NCBI GenBank assembly: GCA_937928335.1
Contig: CALFWN010000105.1
Span: 1-8,121 of the forward strand
Length of the DNA: 8,121 nt
Origin: an uncultured Litoreibacter sp.
GTDB taxonomy: Bacteria; Pseudomonadota; Alphaproteobacteria; Rhodobacterales; Rhodobacteraceae
Reading direction: 5' to 3'
Below the pieces are notes generated by a model. The model searched no databases. It was not told the DNA's origin and saw only the letters and a list, made by a program, of their open reading frames with translations. Made by a program: the position numbers and the translations under genes. The stretch's first letter is position 1. The number at the start of each line of letters is the position of its first letter. This document shows positions 1 to 5,911 of this stretch, piece by piece.

Positions 1-170
1 AAAGAAGTAAAGTGGAAGTCCTTTTATTACCGTAAAGAAAGAAATAAGACCTCTTTTTGCTCGCGATGAAAATTTTTACCGTAGAAATTTATCGAAAATT
101 ATTTGATAGATGATAAATGTAAACCGTCAGAGCGGGTGAAGAATTTGGAGAGGTCAGTGGTCATTGGTGG
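1..170. other. AT-rich non-coding region downstream of the ruv cluster
   Basis: I see no credible gene here. By hand count 34 of the first 120 bases are G or C (about 28%), in sharp contrast with the GC-rich genes to the right. The octamer TTACCGTA occurs twice, at 27-34 and 76-83, and short A and T runs are frequent. I find no clear hairpin-plus-T-run terminator for the minus-strand cluster that ends at 171. The region could be an upstream regulatory region for a gene left of the window, or the edge of an acquired segment. The sequence alone does not decide between these. Confidence 0.6.
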
Positions 171-176
171 TCATCG
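157..176. repeat. 10-bp tandem duplication across a stop codon
   Basis: GTGGTCATTG (157-166) is followed directly by GTGGTCATCG (167-176), with one mismatch. The second copy contains the stop codon (171-173) of the minus-strand exported protein gene, so the duplication straddles the end of that gene. It is probably a small slippage event. No function is evident. Confidence 0.6.
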
Positions 177-1022
177 GTTCATCTGTGCCTGTAGCGTGTT
201 CAGGGCCTGCGCCAGAACGGGGTCATTGAGGAGCGCCGCATCGCCTTGGATCGCGGCGGGTTGATTGTCGTAGATGAACGCGCCAAAGGGCGTGCCGTCA
301 GAGACCCGGATCGCCCAGAGCCCGGCCACCGCGTTGCAGGCATGGGGCTGGCAGCCGCTGCCGATCAGCCAATTGCCGCGCAGCCGGGAGGGGTTGGCCA
401 CAGAGGAGGCCATGCGCAGATCCTCAAGCATCGCGGGCGACATGACGGCGGAAAAGCGGGCGACCTCGGAAGGGTCAAGCAGCAGCTCGTAAAGGGATTT
501 GCCCGCCCAGCGGGTGACCTGATCGCCAGCGCCCGCCACGCCTGCGCCCGCCGGGGCCGCGTGGGCCGTCTGGGTGAAAGCCTCGCCGGTATAGGTGAAG
601 GTCTGATGCGTGTAGCGGATGTCGCTGTCGCCCAGATCAAGCTCGATCCGGCCCAGCTGCACGCGCAGATCGCGGGCCTTGCCCAGACATTCGCCAAAGG
701 TTTGCGTGCGTTGCACCCCGCTGGCAGAAACCCTGGCCAGCACATAGCCATGCGGGCACATATTGCCGGAATGGCGGGTGTTGAACAGCACCCAGTCAAA
801 GGGCTCGCCCTCGGAGCCATAGCCGCCCGCGATGGTGATCTCGGCAGTCTCCAGACCCTCAACGGGCTGGCCGTTCCAGAGGACGAATTCCTGCCCCTCG
901 GGCCGCCAGACCACACCGATGGTGCCGAAGCGGGTTTCGATGGTCTTGAACGCACCGAGGGTCAGCTCGGCTGCGGCTTGAGTGGTCAATAGAAGAAAAA
1001 GAGCGAGGCAGAGGCGCAGCAT
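171..1022 (-). CDS. Exported protein with C-terminal Ivy-like CxPHxC loop
   Basis: This encodes 283 residues. Residues 1-18 look like a Sec signal peptide: a short basic start, a Leu-rich core, and a TQAAA cleavage site before E19. The mature protein has two parts. Residues about 19-150 appear beta-rich, with two cysteines (C89, C112) that could pair in the periplasm. An Ala/Gly-rich linker (about 153-166) leads to residues 167-283, which contain CQPHAC at 224-229, followed by a strand (LWAIRV) and a FGAFIYD strand. In the Ivy family of periplasmic lysozyme inhibitors, a disulfide-closed CKPHDC loop inserts its His into the lysozyme active site. The Cys, Pro, His and second Cys are all kept here. 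I infer an Ivy-like fold, but a lysozyme target is not shown. The ATG lies 3 bases after the ruvB stop, so the gene is probably cotranscribed with ruvB. I do not recognise the N-terminal part. Confidence 0.8.
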   Translation of the reverse strand: MLRLCLALFLLLTTQAAAELTLGAFKTIETRFGTIGVVWRPEGQEFVLWNGQPVEGLETAEITIAGGYGSEGEPFDWVLFNTRHSGNMCPHGYVLARVSASGVQRTQTFGECLGKARDLRVQLGRIELDLGDSDIRYTHQTFTYTGEAFTQTAHAAPAGAGVAGAGDQVTRWAGKSLYELLLDPSEVARFSAVMSPAMLEDLRMASSVANPSRLRGNWLIGSGCQPHACNAVAGLWAIRVSDGTPFGAFIYDNQPAAIQGDAALLNDPVLAQALNTLQAQMNR

Positions 1023-1025
1023 CCC

Positions 1026-2051
1026 CTAGCCCTCGAACAGGTCGTTGGTTTGCGACTTGGGCGCCTCAAAGCCCAGATGGGTCCAGGCTTTGGCGGCCAA
1101 CATGCGGCCGCGCGGCGTGCGCTGGATCAGCCCTTGTTGCAGCAGATAGGGCTCGATCACCTCTTCCAAAGCGTCTCGGCTTTCAGACAGCGCCGCAGAG
1201 AGCGTTTCGACGCCCACCGGGCCGCCCTGATAATTCTCGGCGATCAGCATCAGGTAGCGGCGGTCGGCCCCGTCGAGGCCCAGATGATCGACCCCCAGCC
1301 GGGTCAGCGCGCTGTCGGCCAGCGCGCGGGTGATGGTGCCGTCGCCTTCGACCAGCGCGAAATCAACGACACGGCGCAAGAGCCTGCCTGCGATGCGGGG
1401 CGTGCCACGGGCGCGCCGGGCAATCTCGCGCGCGCCATCATCCTGGGTCTGGATGCCCATCAGCCGTGCCCCGCGCCGCACGATCTCGTGCAGCTCGTCG
1501 GTGGTGTAGAATTGCAGCCTTGTCGGGATGCCGAAACGGTCGCGCAGGGGCGTGGTCAGCAGGCCCAGCCGGGTGGTGGCGCCGACCAGTGTAAAGGGTT
1601 GCAGCTCGATCCGCACGGTGCGGGCGGCGGGGCCCTCACCGATAACAAGATCCAGCTCGAAATCCTCCAGCGCGGGATAAAGAATTTCCTCCACCACCGG
1701 GTTCAGGCGGTGAATTTCGTCAACAAACAGCACGTCGCGCGGCTCAAGATTGGTCAGGATCGCGGCCAGATCGCCCGCCTTGGCCAGAACCGGGCCGGAG
1801 GTCATGCGAAAATTCACCCCCAGTTCGCGGGCCATGATCTGCGCCAGCGTGGTTTTACCCAGACCGGGAGGGCCGTGAAACAGCGTGTGGTCCATCGCCT
1901 CGCCGCGCTGTTTGGCGCTTTCGATGAAGACCCGCAGATTGGCGCGGGCCTCTGCCTGACCGATGAACTCATCCAGCCCCTGCGGGCGCAGGGCGCGGTC
2001 GGCGTCTTCGGGACGACGCTCGGGGCGCAGGGTGGGGTCAGGCTCGTTCAT
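1026..2051 (-). CDS. ruvB: RuvB, Holliday junction branch migration ATPase
   Basis: This 341-residue AAA+ motor forms hexamers that pump DNA through the RuvA-bound Holliday junction during recombinational repair. Visible motifs are Walker [10 protein letters not shown] (60-68), Walker B VDEIH (110-114), sensor 1 GATTR (157-161), the arginine-finger segment PLRDRFG (168-174), sensor 2 GTPRIAGR (216-223), and the C-terminal winged helix ending in [10 protein letters not shown] (307-316). Length and ends match the family. The ATG at 2051 lies 18 bases after the ruvA stop. The best Shine-Dalgarno-like match, AAGGAG, overlaps the end of ruvA about 24 bases upstream, which is too far for normal use, so translation may depend on ruvA. 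The protein N-terminus ([10 protein letters not shown]) fits relatives I recall, which supports this ATG. Confidence 0.97.
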   Translation of the reverse strand: MNEPDPTLRPERRPEDADRALRPQGLDEFIGQAEARANLRVFIESAKQRGEAMDHTLFHGPPGLGKTTLAQIMARELGVNFRMTSGPVLAKAGDLAAILTNLEPRDVLFVDEIHRLNPVVEEILYPALEDFELDLVIGEGPAARTVRIELQPFTLVGATTRLGLLTTPLRDRFGIPTRLQFYTTDELHEIVRRGARLMGIQTQDDGAREIARRARGTPRIAGRLLRRVVDFALVEGDGTITRALADSALTRLGVDHLGLDGADRRYLMLIAENYQGGPVGVETLSAALSESRDALEEVIEPYLLQQGLIQRTPRGRMLAAKAWTHLGFEAPKSQTNDLFEG

Positions 2052-2069
2052 GGGGTCAATATGGCCCGA

Positions 2070-2705
2070 TCACTCCTTGGGGGCCAGCAACTTCAACGCT
2101 GCGCGGATCAGGCCGGGGGTTTCTGTCTCGGCGTCGGCGGCGCGGGCCACGGCGGAGGCGGCGTCGCCATGCGCATAGCCCAGATTGACCAATGCAGAGA
2201 GCGCTTCGGCCTGTGCCGCCCCGTCTGCAGCAGCGGACGGCTCGATCACCTGCGCACCGGCCTCACCTGTGGCCTGCGTGAGCGTGCCGCCCATTGCCAT
2301 GATTCCGGGGGCCTTGTCTTTCAGCTCGATCACCACTTTCTGAGCCGTCTTCGGCCCGACGCCCTTGGCGGCCTTGATGGCGTTCCAGTCGCCCAGAGTG
2401 ATGGCGCGAGAGACCCCGTCCGGCCCCAGCGCGCCCAGGATCGCCATCGAGGCCTTGGCCCCGATGCCCTGCACGCCCATCAAGAGCCTGTGCCACTCTT
2501 TCTCCAGCAGGGTGGTGAAGCCGAACAGCTGCAACAGATCCTCGCGGACCAGAAGATCGGTATAAAGCGCGACCGTCTCGCCAGCAGCGGGGAGCGTTGC
2601 GAGGGTGCGTTCGTTGCAATAGACCAGATAACCGATGCCACCCACATCGATCATCACGTGATCGGTGCTGCGATGCTCCAGCCGCCCGGTGAGCTTGCCG
2701 ATCAT
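2070..2705 (-). CDS. ruvA: RuvA, Holliday junction binding protein
   Basis: This 211-residue protein binds the four-way junction as a tetramer and loads RuvB. Domain I is an OB fold (about 1-64). It includes [11 protein letters not shown] (53-63), with the acidic pin residues E55 and D56 at the same positions as in E. coli. Domain II has two helix-hairpin-helix motifs, VQGIGAKAS (78-86) and [11 protein letters not shown] (113-123). A flexible Ala-rich linker (about 135-165) leads to the RuvB-contacting domain III (about 165-211). The start is the ATG at 2705 ([10 protein letters not shown], the classic RuvA start). An in-frame extension to 2768 is only ruvC antiframe sequence. The ATG overlaps the ruvC TGA as ATGA, indicating translational coupling. 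Confidence 0.97.
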   Translation of the reverse strand: MIGKLTGRLEHRSTDHVMIDVGGIGYLVYCNERTLATLPAAGETVALYTDLLVREDLLQLFGFTTLLEKEWHRLLMGVQGIGAKASMAILGALGPDGVSRAITLGDWNAIKAAKGVGPKTAQKVVIELKDKAPGIMAMGGTLTQATGEAGAQVIEPSAAADGAAQAEALSALVNLGYAHGDAASAVARAADAETETPGLIRAALKLLAPKE

Positions 2706-3208
2706 GCCCCTGCCCTTTGCAAGGCCGCGTTCAACTGCCCCGCCGCGCGCCCGTGCCAGGCGTGACAAAGCGCGATCGCCAGAGCGTCTGCGGCATCCGG
2801 GCCTGCGATCTGCACACCGGGCAATTGCATCCGCACCATATGGTCGACCTGTTTCTTGTCGGCATGGCCCACGCCCACGACGGTTTTCTTGACCGCATTG
2901 GGGGCATATTCGCCCACATTGAGCCCGGCCTGCGCCGGCACCAGCATGGCAATGCCACGCGCCTGCCCCAGCTTCAGCGTGCCAGCGCCGTCGCGGTTGA
3001 CGAAGGTTTGCTCCACGGCGGCGGATTGCGGGTTATGGGTGAACAGCACATCGGTCAGCTGGGCGTGCAGGCTCAGGAGCCGGGCGGCAAGATCAGGGCC
3101 GGTCGAGGTGCAGACCCCATTGGCCACATGCGTCACCTTGCTGCCCATCACATCGATCACCCCCCACCCCATATTTCGAAGTCCGGGATCAATTCCGATC
3201 ACACGCAT
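2702..3208 (-). CDS. ruvC: RuvC, Holliday junction resolvase
   Basis: This 168-residue nuclease cuts Holliday junctions symmetrically within the RuvABC resolvasome. All four catalytic acidic residues are at the E. coli positions: D7 in VIGIDPGL, E66 in AVEQTF, and D138 and D141 in [11 protein letters not shown]69, which corresponds to the DNA-stacking Phe, is also kept. The open frame continues upstream to 3355, but [10 protein letters not shown] at 3208 is the family start. A GGCAGGG Shine-Dalgarno-like stretch sits just before it, and the extra 49 residues have no family character. It is the first gene of the ruvCAB cluster, and its promoter must lie in 3209-3300. Confidence 0.97.
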   Translation of the reverse strand: MRVIGIDPGLRNMGWGVIDVMGSKVTHVANGVCTSTGPDLAARLLSLHAQLTDVLFTHNPQSAAVEQTFVNRDGAGTLKLGQARGIAMLVPAQAGLNVGEYAPNAVKKTVVGVGHADKKQVDHMVRMQLPGVQIAGPDAADALAIALCHAWHGRAAGQLNAALQRAGA

Positions 3209-3239
3209 ACTGCCCTGCCATTTGCTTGCTTTGCTCTTG

Positions 3240-3278
3240 TTGGCAAAAGCGGTAGCACGAAACGCGAACATTTGCCAA
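3240..3278. repeat. 39-bp interrupted palindrome upstream of ruvC
   Basis: TTGGCAAA (3240-3247) and TTTGCCAA (3271-3278) are perfect 8-bp inverted arms separated by 23 bases. The arms are 31 bp centre to centre, close to three helical turns, so a dimer could contact both on one DNA face. A LexA-like box lies between them, and the right arm supplies the proposed ruvC -35 (TTGGCA read on the minus strand). This may be an operator or chance. I do not recognise the binding protein. Confidence 0.45.
3255..3278 (-). promoter_or_regulatory. Candidate ruvC promoter with degenerate LexA box
   Basis: On the ruvC strand, 3269-3255 reads GTTCGCGTTTCGTGC. This is GTTC-N7-GTGC, one base off the alphaproteobacterial LexA consensus GTTC-N7-GTTC. 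It starts 47 bases upstream of the ruvC ATG, immediately downstream of a -35-like TTGGCA (3278-3273). The -10 is poor: TACCGC at an 18-base spacing is the best I find. A LexA site between -35 and -10 would fit SOS control, and ruvCA is a known LexA target in alphaproteobacteria. The mismatch in the second half-site keeps this tentative. Confidence 0.45.
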
Positions 3279-3381
3279 GCCGGGGCGACCCTTGGGATCA
3301 TTTGCGGCGGCGGGCGGGTCGCATTGCGCCGGGTGCATAGGTGACGTGGCGGCATGTGTCACACCATGTGGGTAAATCGCA

Positions 3382-3389
3382 TTAACCAT
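3382..3389 (+). promoter_or_regulatory. CtrA-like half-site TTAACCAT
   Basis: TTAACCAT matches the left half of the alphaproteobacterial CtrA site (TTAA-N7-TTAA). The second half here is TTTT at 3393-3396 with the correct 7-base spacing, so the site is degenerate. It lies between the divergent ruvC and DUF1127 genes, about 155 bases before the DUF1127 start. An 8-base match is weak evidence alone. Confidence 0.3.
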
Positions 3390-3420
3390 TCATTTTCAGG
3401 CAGTTATTCGCAGTTTCTTC

Positions 3421-3452
3421 CATGCAGAAAACGCATAGGCGACATGCAGAAA
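3421..3452 (+). repeat. 10-bp direct repeat upstream of the DUF1127 gene
   Basis: CATGCAGAAA occurs exactly at 3421-3430 and at 3443-3452, offset by 22 bases (about two helical turns). Both copies are just upstream of the proposed DUF1127 promoter. The spacing and position suggest two binding sites for an activator on one DNA face. I do not know the regulator. Together with the ruvC-side elements, this accounts for most of the visible structure in the 334-base gene-free stretch 3209-3542. Confidence 0.45.
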
Positions 3453-3458
3453 TCGTAA

Positions 3459-3487
3459 TTGTGCTGCGGGCGCGCGGGGCCTAGATG
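3459..3487 (+). promoter_or_regulatory. Weak candidate promoter for the DUF1127 gene
   Basis: TTGTGC (3459-3464) is separated by 17 bases from TAGATG (3482-3487). This would start transcription near 3493 and give a leader of about 50 bases. The -35 is acceptable and the -10 poor. An alternative sigma factor is possible, since related DUF1127 genes in Rhodobacter are stress-induced, but I cannot assign one from this sequence. Confidence 0.25.
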
Positions 3488-3542
3488 CGGGGTATCAAGG
3501 CAAAATGCCTAAAACATAAGCAATCCAGGAAAGGACGCCCCA

Positions 3543-3734
3543 ATGGCCGTTTTTGATACTTCCCGTGCCCTGACCGAGGGCGCCCGCACCAACCCCGTTT
3601 CCCTGTTCGCCCGCGTGTTTGGCGCGGTGCTGGTCTGGAATGACCGCCGCATGACCCGCAAGGCGCTGAACGCGCTGAGCGCGCGCGAGCTGTCCGATAT
3701 CGGCCTGAACCGTGGCGATATCGCACGTCTGTAA
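3543..3734 (+). CDS. DUF1127 (YjiS-like) small basic protein
   Basis: This 63-residue protein has the DUF1127 signature in its C-terminal half. It runs W32-N-D-R-R (32-36), then TRKALNALSARELSDIGLNR (38-57) and GDIARL (58-63). The segment is arginine-rich and helical. The N-terminal 30 residues are variable. A good Shine-Dalgarno (AGGAAAGGA, ending 7 bases before ATG) supports the start. In Rhodobacter sphaeroides the small DUF1127 protein CcaF1 binds RNA and is cotranscribed with the CcsR small RNAs, which have CCUCCUCCC-type loops. Here the gene is likewise followed at once by hairpins, one with a CCCUCCCU loop, so an analogous RNA-linked role is a reasonable inference. The gene stands alone, divergent from ruvC and convergent with the next gene. 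Confidence 0.9.
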   Translation: MAVFDTSRALTEGARTNPVSLFARVFGAVLVWNDRRMTRKALNALSARELSDIGLNRGDIARL

Positions 3735-3793
3735 TTGAGGGCATCACACCTCAATACGTAGAAAAGCCGCGCCCCTCCCTGCGCGGCTTTTTT
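3734..3793 (+). ncRNA. Candidate 3'-UTR small RNA with CCUCCC loop
   Basis: Two hairpins follow the DUF1127 stop. The first has stem ATTGAGG/CCTCAAT (3734-3740 with 3749-3755) and an 8-base loop. The second is the terminator hairpin (3762-3791), whose 8-base loop reads CCCUCCCU. CCCCUCCC across the stem-loop junction differs by one base from the CUCCUCCC anti-Shine-Dalgarno-like motif of CcsR ('cuckoo') RNAs found after DUF1127 genes. Unlike classic members, only the second loop carries the motif. It may be processed from the DUF1127 mRNA. It could equally be an ordinary terminator. Confidence 0.4.
3762..3793. terminator. Strong bidirectional intrinsic terminator
   Basis: AAAAGCCGCGC (3762-3772) pairs perfectly over 11 bp with GCGCGGCTTTT (3781-3791) around an 8-base loop. 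Six T bases follow on the plus strand (3788-3793) and a T4 tract follows on the minus strand. It ends the DUF1127 transcript and, from the other side, the membrane-protein gene whose stop codon is at 3822-3820. Confidence 0.9.
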
Positions 3794-3819
3794 GCATCCG
3801 ACATCTGGAAAAGCGCTTG

Positions 3820-4173
3820 CTACTGAAGGGTTTTCTTCAGGAAAGTGGCCACCGCGCGCGTTGCGGGGTCGGCATCAAGCAGGAAGGCCGCAGAGACCTG
3901 CACCGCGCCGCCTTTTTTCAGCCCGTCGACCCGCTCGAGATATTCCACCTCGCCCAGTTCCGCGAACAGGAAGGCTTTGAGCATCACGAACAGACCCGCA
4001 GCAATCAGAATGCCCTTGATCGGCAACAGACCGCGTTTCTTGTAATCCGGCTTGACGACATGCACCACAAGACCATCCTCGCGCACACGCTTTTCAACGC
4101 GCCGCGACGGATCGTTTTTTTTGCCAAGCCCTGCCAGGCGTTGGTCAAATCTTTCCTTGTTGGCGTCAGCCAC
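3820..4173 (-). CDS. Small single-pass membrane protein, unknown function
   Basis: With the GTG at 4173 this is 117 residues. It has a charged, basic N-terminal region (1-47, rich in K and R), one transmembrane helix (about 49-71, ending AFLFAEL), and a C-terminal domain (72-117) with GEVEYLERVDGL. By the positive-inside rule, the N-terminus should be cytoplasmic and the C-terminus periplasmic. The frame opens at a TTG at 4185, but GGGGA sits at suitable spacing before the GTG and nothing precedes the TTG, so I prefer the GTG (MADANKERFD). I recall similar uncharacterised proteins in Rhodobacteraceae. It lies downstream of prmA but appears to have its own promoter. Confidence 0.75.
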   Translation of the reverse strand: MADANKERFDQRLAGLGKKNDPSRRVEKRVREDGLVVHVVKPDYKKRGLLPIKGILIAAGLFVMLKAFLFAELGEVEYLERVDGLKKGGAVQVSAAFLLDADPATRAVATFLKKTLQ

Positions 4174-4207
4174 AATGATCCCCAAGCAAAAACAATGCCT
4201 TGATCCT

Positions 4208-4235
4208 GTTATAGGCCGTTTTTTAATCTTGTCCT
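4208..4235 (-). promoter_or_regulatory. Candidate sigma-70 promoter for the membrane-protein gene
   Basis: On the minus strand, AGGACA (4235-4230) and TATAAC (4213-4208) are separated by 16 bases. They match the -35 and -10 consensus at 4 of 6 and 5 of 6 positions. Transcription would start near 4201, about 28 bases before the GTG start. The stretch is A/T-rich just after the prmA stop, and I see no strong prmA terminator in between, so read-through from prmA is also possible. Confidence 0.5.
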
Positions 4236-4241
4236 AATTTT

Positions 4242-5114
4242 TTAGCCGGTTTTTTGCATTCTGAGCGCGGTCCATTCGCCAATGTCGCGCCTTTGTGACA
4301 GCGAGAAGCCCACTTTCTCATAGGCTGCCTGCACCTCGGCGCCCTGCTCGACCAGCAAGCCGGACAGGATAACCGTGCCATTTGGGGCACAGTTTTTGGC
4401 CATATCGGGGGCCAAACCCAGAAGGGGCGGTTTGAGAATATTGGCGAAGATCAGGTCATATGGGGCTGCATCCTGCAGGTCCGGGCAGTCAAAGCCCGCA
4501 GCCTCGACGCAGGTGACCTGGCCCGACATTTCATTCGCCGCAAGATTGGCCTGCGCCACATCGACGGCCACCGCGTCGATATCGCTGGCGATCACCGTAT
4601 TGCCCCAGACAGCCGCCGCGGCCATTGCCAGCACGGCGGTCCCGCAGCCGATATCAGCGCAGTTTCGGGAGATGTTGCCCTTGGCGATATAATCCTCCAG
4701 CGCCAGCAAGCAGCCCTGCGTGGTGCCGTGATGGCCGGTGCCAAAGGCCATTGCCGCCTCGATCAGCAGGCAGATGCGGCCCTCGGGTAGCCTGTCCGCA
4801 TCATGGCTGCCATAGACAAAGAAGCGCCCCGCCTCGACAGGGGCCAGCTCGCGGCGCACATGGGCGACCCAGTCCTGATCGGGTATTTCGGAAACCGCGA
4901 AGGGCTTCGCGCCATGCGCGGCTGCCAGAAGCGCCAGCGCGATCTCATCAGGCGCCTCAAGAAAATAGCCGCCAACCTCCCAGAGGCCAGAGCCATCCTC
5001 CACCTCGAACACGCCGACGCCGGTGGGCGGGGTGTTCATGCTCTCCAGCACCTCGCCAAGTTTCTGGGCAGGCGCTTCCCCCATGAGGGTGGTCAGGGCG
5101 GTGAATGTTGGCAT
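4242..5114 (-). CDS. prmA: PrmA, ribosomal protein L11 methyltransferase
   Basis: This 290-residue SAM-dependent enzyme trimethylates ribosomal protein L11. The N-terminal substrate-recognition domain covers about residues 1-90. It is followed by [14 protein letters not shown] (123-136), diagnostic of PrmA, then the SAM motif [11 protein letters not shown] (154-163), the acidic ribose-binding segment SDID (177-180), and NILKPPL (225-231) in motif IV. The frame opens at a GTG at 5126 and also has an ATG at 5120. I chose the ATG at 5114 because GAGG lies exactly 6 bases before it, and that GAGG overlaps the upstream candidates. No key residue is missing. It appears to be a single gene with its own promoter. 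Confidence 0.93.
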   Translation of the reverse strand: MPTFTALTTLMGEAPAQKLGEVLESMNTPPTGVGVFEVEDGSGLWEVGGYFLEAPDEIALALLAAAHGAKPFAVSEIPDQDWVAHVRRELAPVEAGRFFVYGSHDADRLPEGRICLLIEAAMAFGTGHHGTTQGCLLALEDYIAKGNISRNCADIGCGTAVLAMAAAAVWGNTVIASDIDAVAVDVAQANLAANEMSGQVTCVEAAGFDCPDLQDAAPYDLIFANILKPPLLGLAPDMAKNCAPNGTVILSGLLVEQGAEVQAAYEKVGFSLSQRRDIGEWTALRMQKTG

Positions 5115-5140
5115 GGGCATCCTCACAGGCGTTCATGCCT

Positions 5141-5169
5141 GCCCTAGGCCTGCAGCATGGGGGCGTCAA
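5141..5169 (-). promoter_or_regulatory. Candidate prmA promoter
   Basis: TTGACG (5169-5164) is followed after 17 bases by TAGGGC (5146-5141) on the minus strand. The -35 is near consensus and the -10 is poor. The start site would be near 5134, about 20 bases before the chosen prmA ATG. A small hairpin, CAGGC/GCCTG (5126-5130 with 5137-5141), sits right at that start. Confidence 0.4.
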
Positions 5170-5185
5170 CTCCCATCATTGCTTC

Positions 5186-5221
5186 AAAAATACCTCTGGG
5201 GGTTTGGGGGCAGAGCCCCCA
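5186..5221 (-). terminator. G-rich Rhodobacterales-type hairpin repeat, possible msrA terminator
   Basis: TGGGGGC (5205-5211) pairs with GCCCCCA (5215-5221) around a 3-base loop. On the msrA strand it is followed after 14 bases by five T bases (5190-5186). A second G5 run (5198-5202), preceded by CTCT, can compete: CTCTG (5194-5198) pairs with CAGAG (5211-5215). I remember near-identical elements (G5-TTT-G5-CAGAG-C5, then a T-run read from the other strand) scattered between genes in many Rhodobacterales genomes. It lies between the msrA stop and the prmA promoter, where a terminator is expected, but the gap to the T-run is longer than standard. Confidence 0.55.
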
Positions 5222-5257
5222 TCCCAATATCATGCGCGGGCCGGCAGGCACGCTCCT

Positions 5258-5911
5258 TTAGGTCGTGGCCAGCCCGATGGGGCAGCTGACGCCGGTGCCG
5301 CCGATGCCGCAATAGCCGCCGGGGTTTTTCGCCAGATATTGCTGGTGGTAATCCTCGGCAAAGAAGAATTCGGGCGCGTCGATGATCTCTGTGGTGATGG
5401 GGCCGTAGCCTGCATCTGACAGATGCGGGGCGAAGGCCTGCCGGGAGGCTTCAGCGGCGGCTTTCTGCGCGGGGGTATAGGCATAGATGCCGGAGCGATA
5501 CTGCGTGCCCGCGTCATTGCCCTGGCGCATCCCTTGCGTCGGGTCATGGCCTTCCCAGAACACCTGCAACAGCTCCTCATATGAGATCACGGCGGGGTCG
5601 AACACCACGCGCACCACCTCGTTATGGCCGGTCTCGCCCGAGCAGACCTCCTGATAGGTGGCATTGGGGGTGAAGCCGCCCGCGTAGCCTGCCATTGTCG
5701 AATAGACCCCGTCGAGGCCCCAGAACATCCGCTCCACGCCCCAGAAACAGCCCATGCCGAACATCGCCTCGGACAGGCCTTCGGGGACATCAAGCGAGAG
5801 CGGCCGGCCATTCACAAAATGGGTTTCTGCCGTGGGGATGGCGCTTGCGCGGCCGGGCAATGCTGTGTCGCGGGTGACCATCTGGGTTTTCTTGGACGCA
5901 AATCCGAACAT
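5258..5911 (-). CDS. msrA: MsrA, peptide methionine (S)-S-oxide reductase
   Basis: This 217-residue cytoplasmic enzyme repairs oxidised methionine (the S-sulfoxide), using thioredoxin as reductant. The catalytic GCFWG (54-58, nucleophile C55) is present. So are the substrate-site residues E98 in GHNEVV and D133 and Y138 in [10 protein letters not shown], and the AEDYHQQYL motif (185-193). Two recycling cysteines, C201 and C210, lie in [12 protein letters not shown], as in the E. coli-type three-cysteine class. Length and the roughly 45-residue lead before the core match that class. GAGGAG lies 8 to 9 bases before the ATG. The gene begins 57 bases after the transporter gene on the same strand, so it may be cotranscribed with it, and a hairpin repeat follows it. 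Confidence 0.96.
   Translation of the reverse strand: MFGFASKKTQMVTRDTALPGRASAIPTAETHFVNGRPLSLDVPEGLSEAMFGMGCFWGVERMFWGLDGVYSTMAGYAGGFTPNATYQEVCSGETGHNEVVRVVFDPAVISYEELLQVFWEGHDPTQGMRQGNDAGTQYRSGIYAYTPAQKAAAEASRQAFAPHLSDAGYGPITTEIIDAPEFFFAEDYHQQYLAKNPGGYCGIGGTGVSCPIGLATT

Noticed and set aside
246..992. 248-codon plus-strand open frame
   Set aside because: It is antisense to the signal-peptide-bearing gene, with the same composition artefact. The minus-strand gene has a signal peptide, a motif and operon spacing.
1050..2765. 571-codon open frame on the plus strand
   Set aside because: It lies wholly antisense to ruvB and ruvA, and its product is the His/Gln/Gly-rich type produced by the opposite strand of GC-rich genes. 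It has no recognisable domain.
2706..2768. N-terminal extension of RuvA by 21 residues
   Set aside because: It is only the overlapping ruvC sequence read in another frame. [10 protein letters not shown] with the ATGA overlap is the family start.
3209..3355. N-terminal extension of RuvC by 49 residues
   Set aside because: The extension has no family counterpart and would cover the promoter and LexA-like box. [10 protein letters not shown] is the standard start.
3342..3370. GTGAC...GTCAC and CACA-CCA-TGTG palindromic bits
   Set aside because: The arms are 4 to 5 bases, overlapping and imperfect, and compatible with chance in this region.
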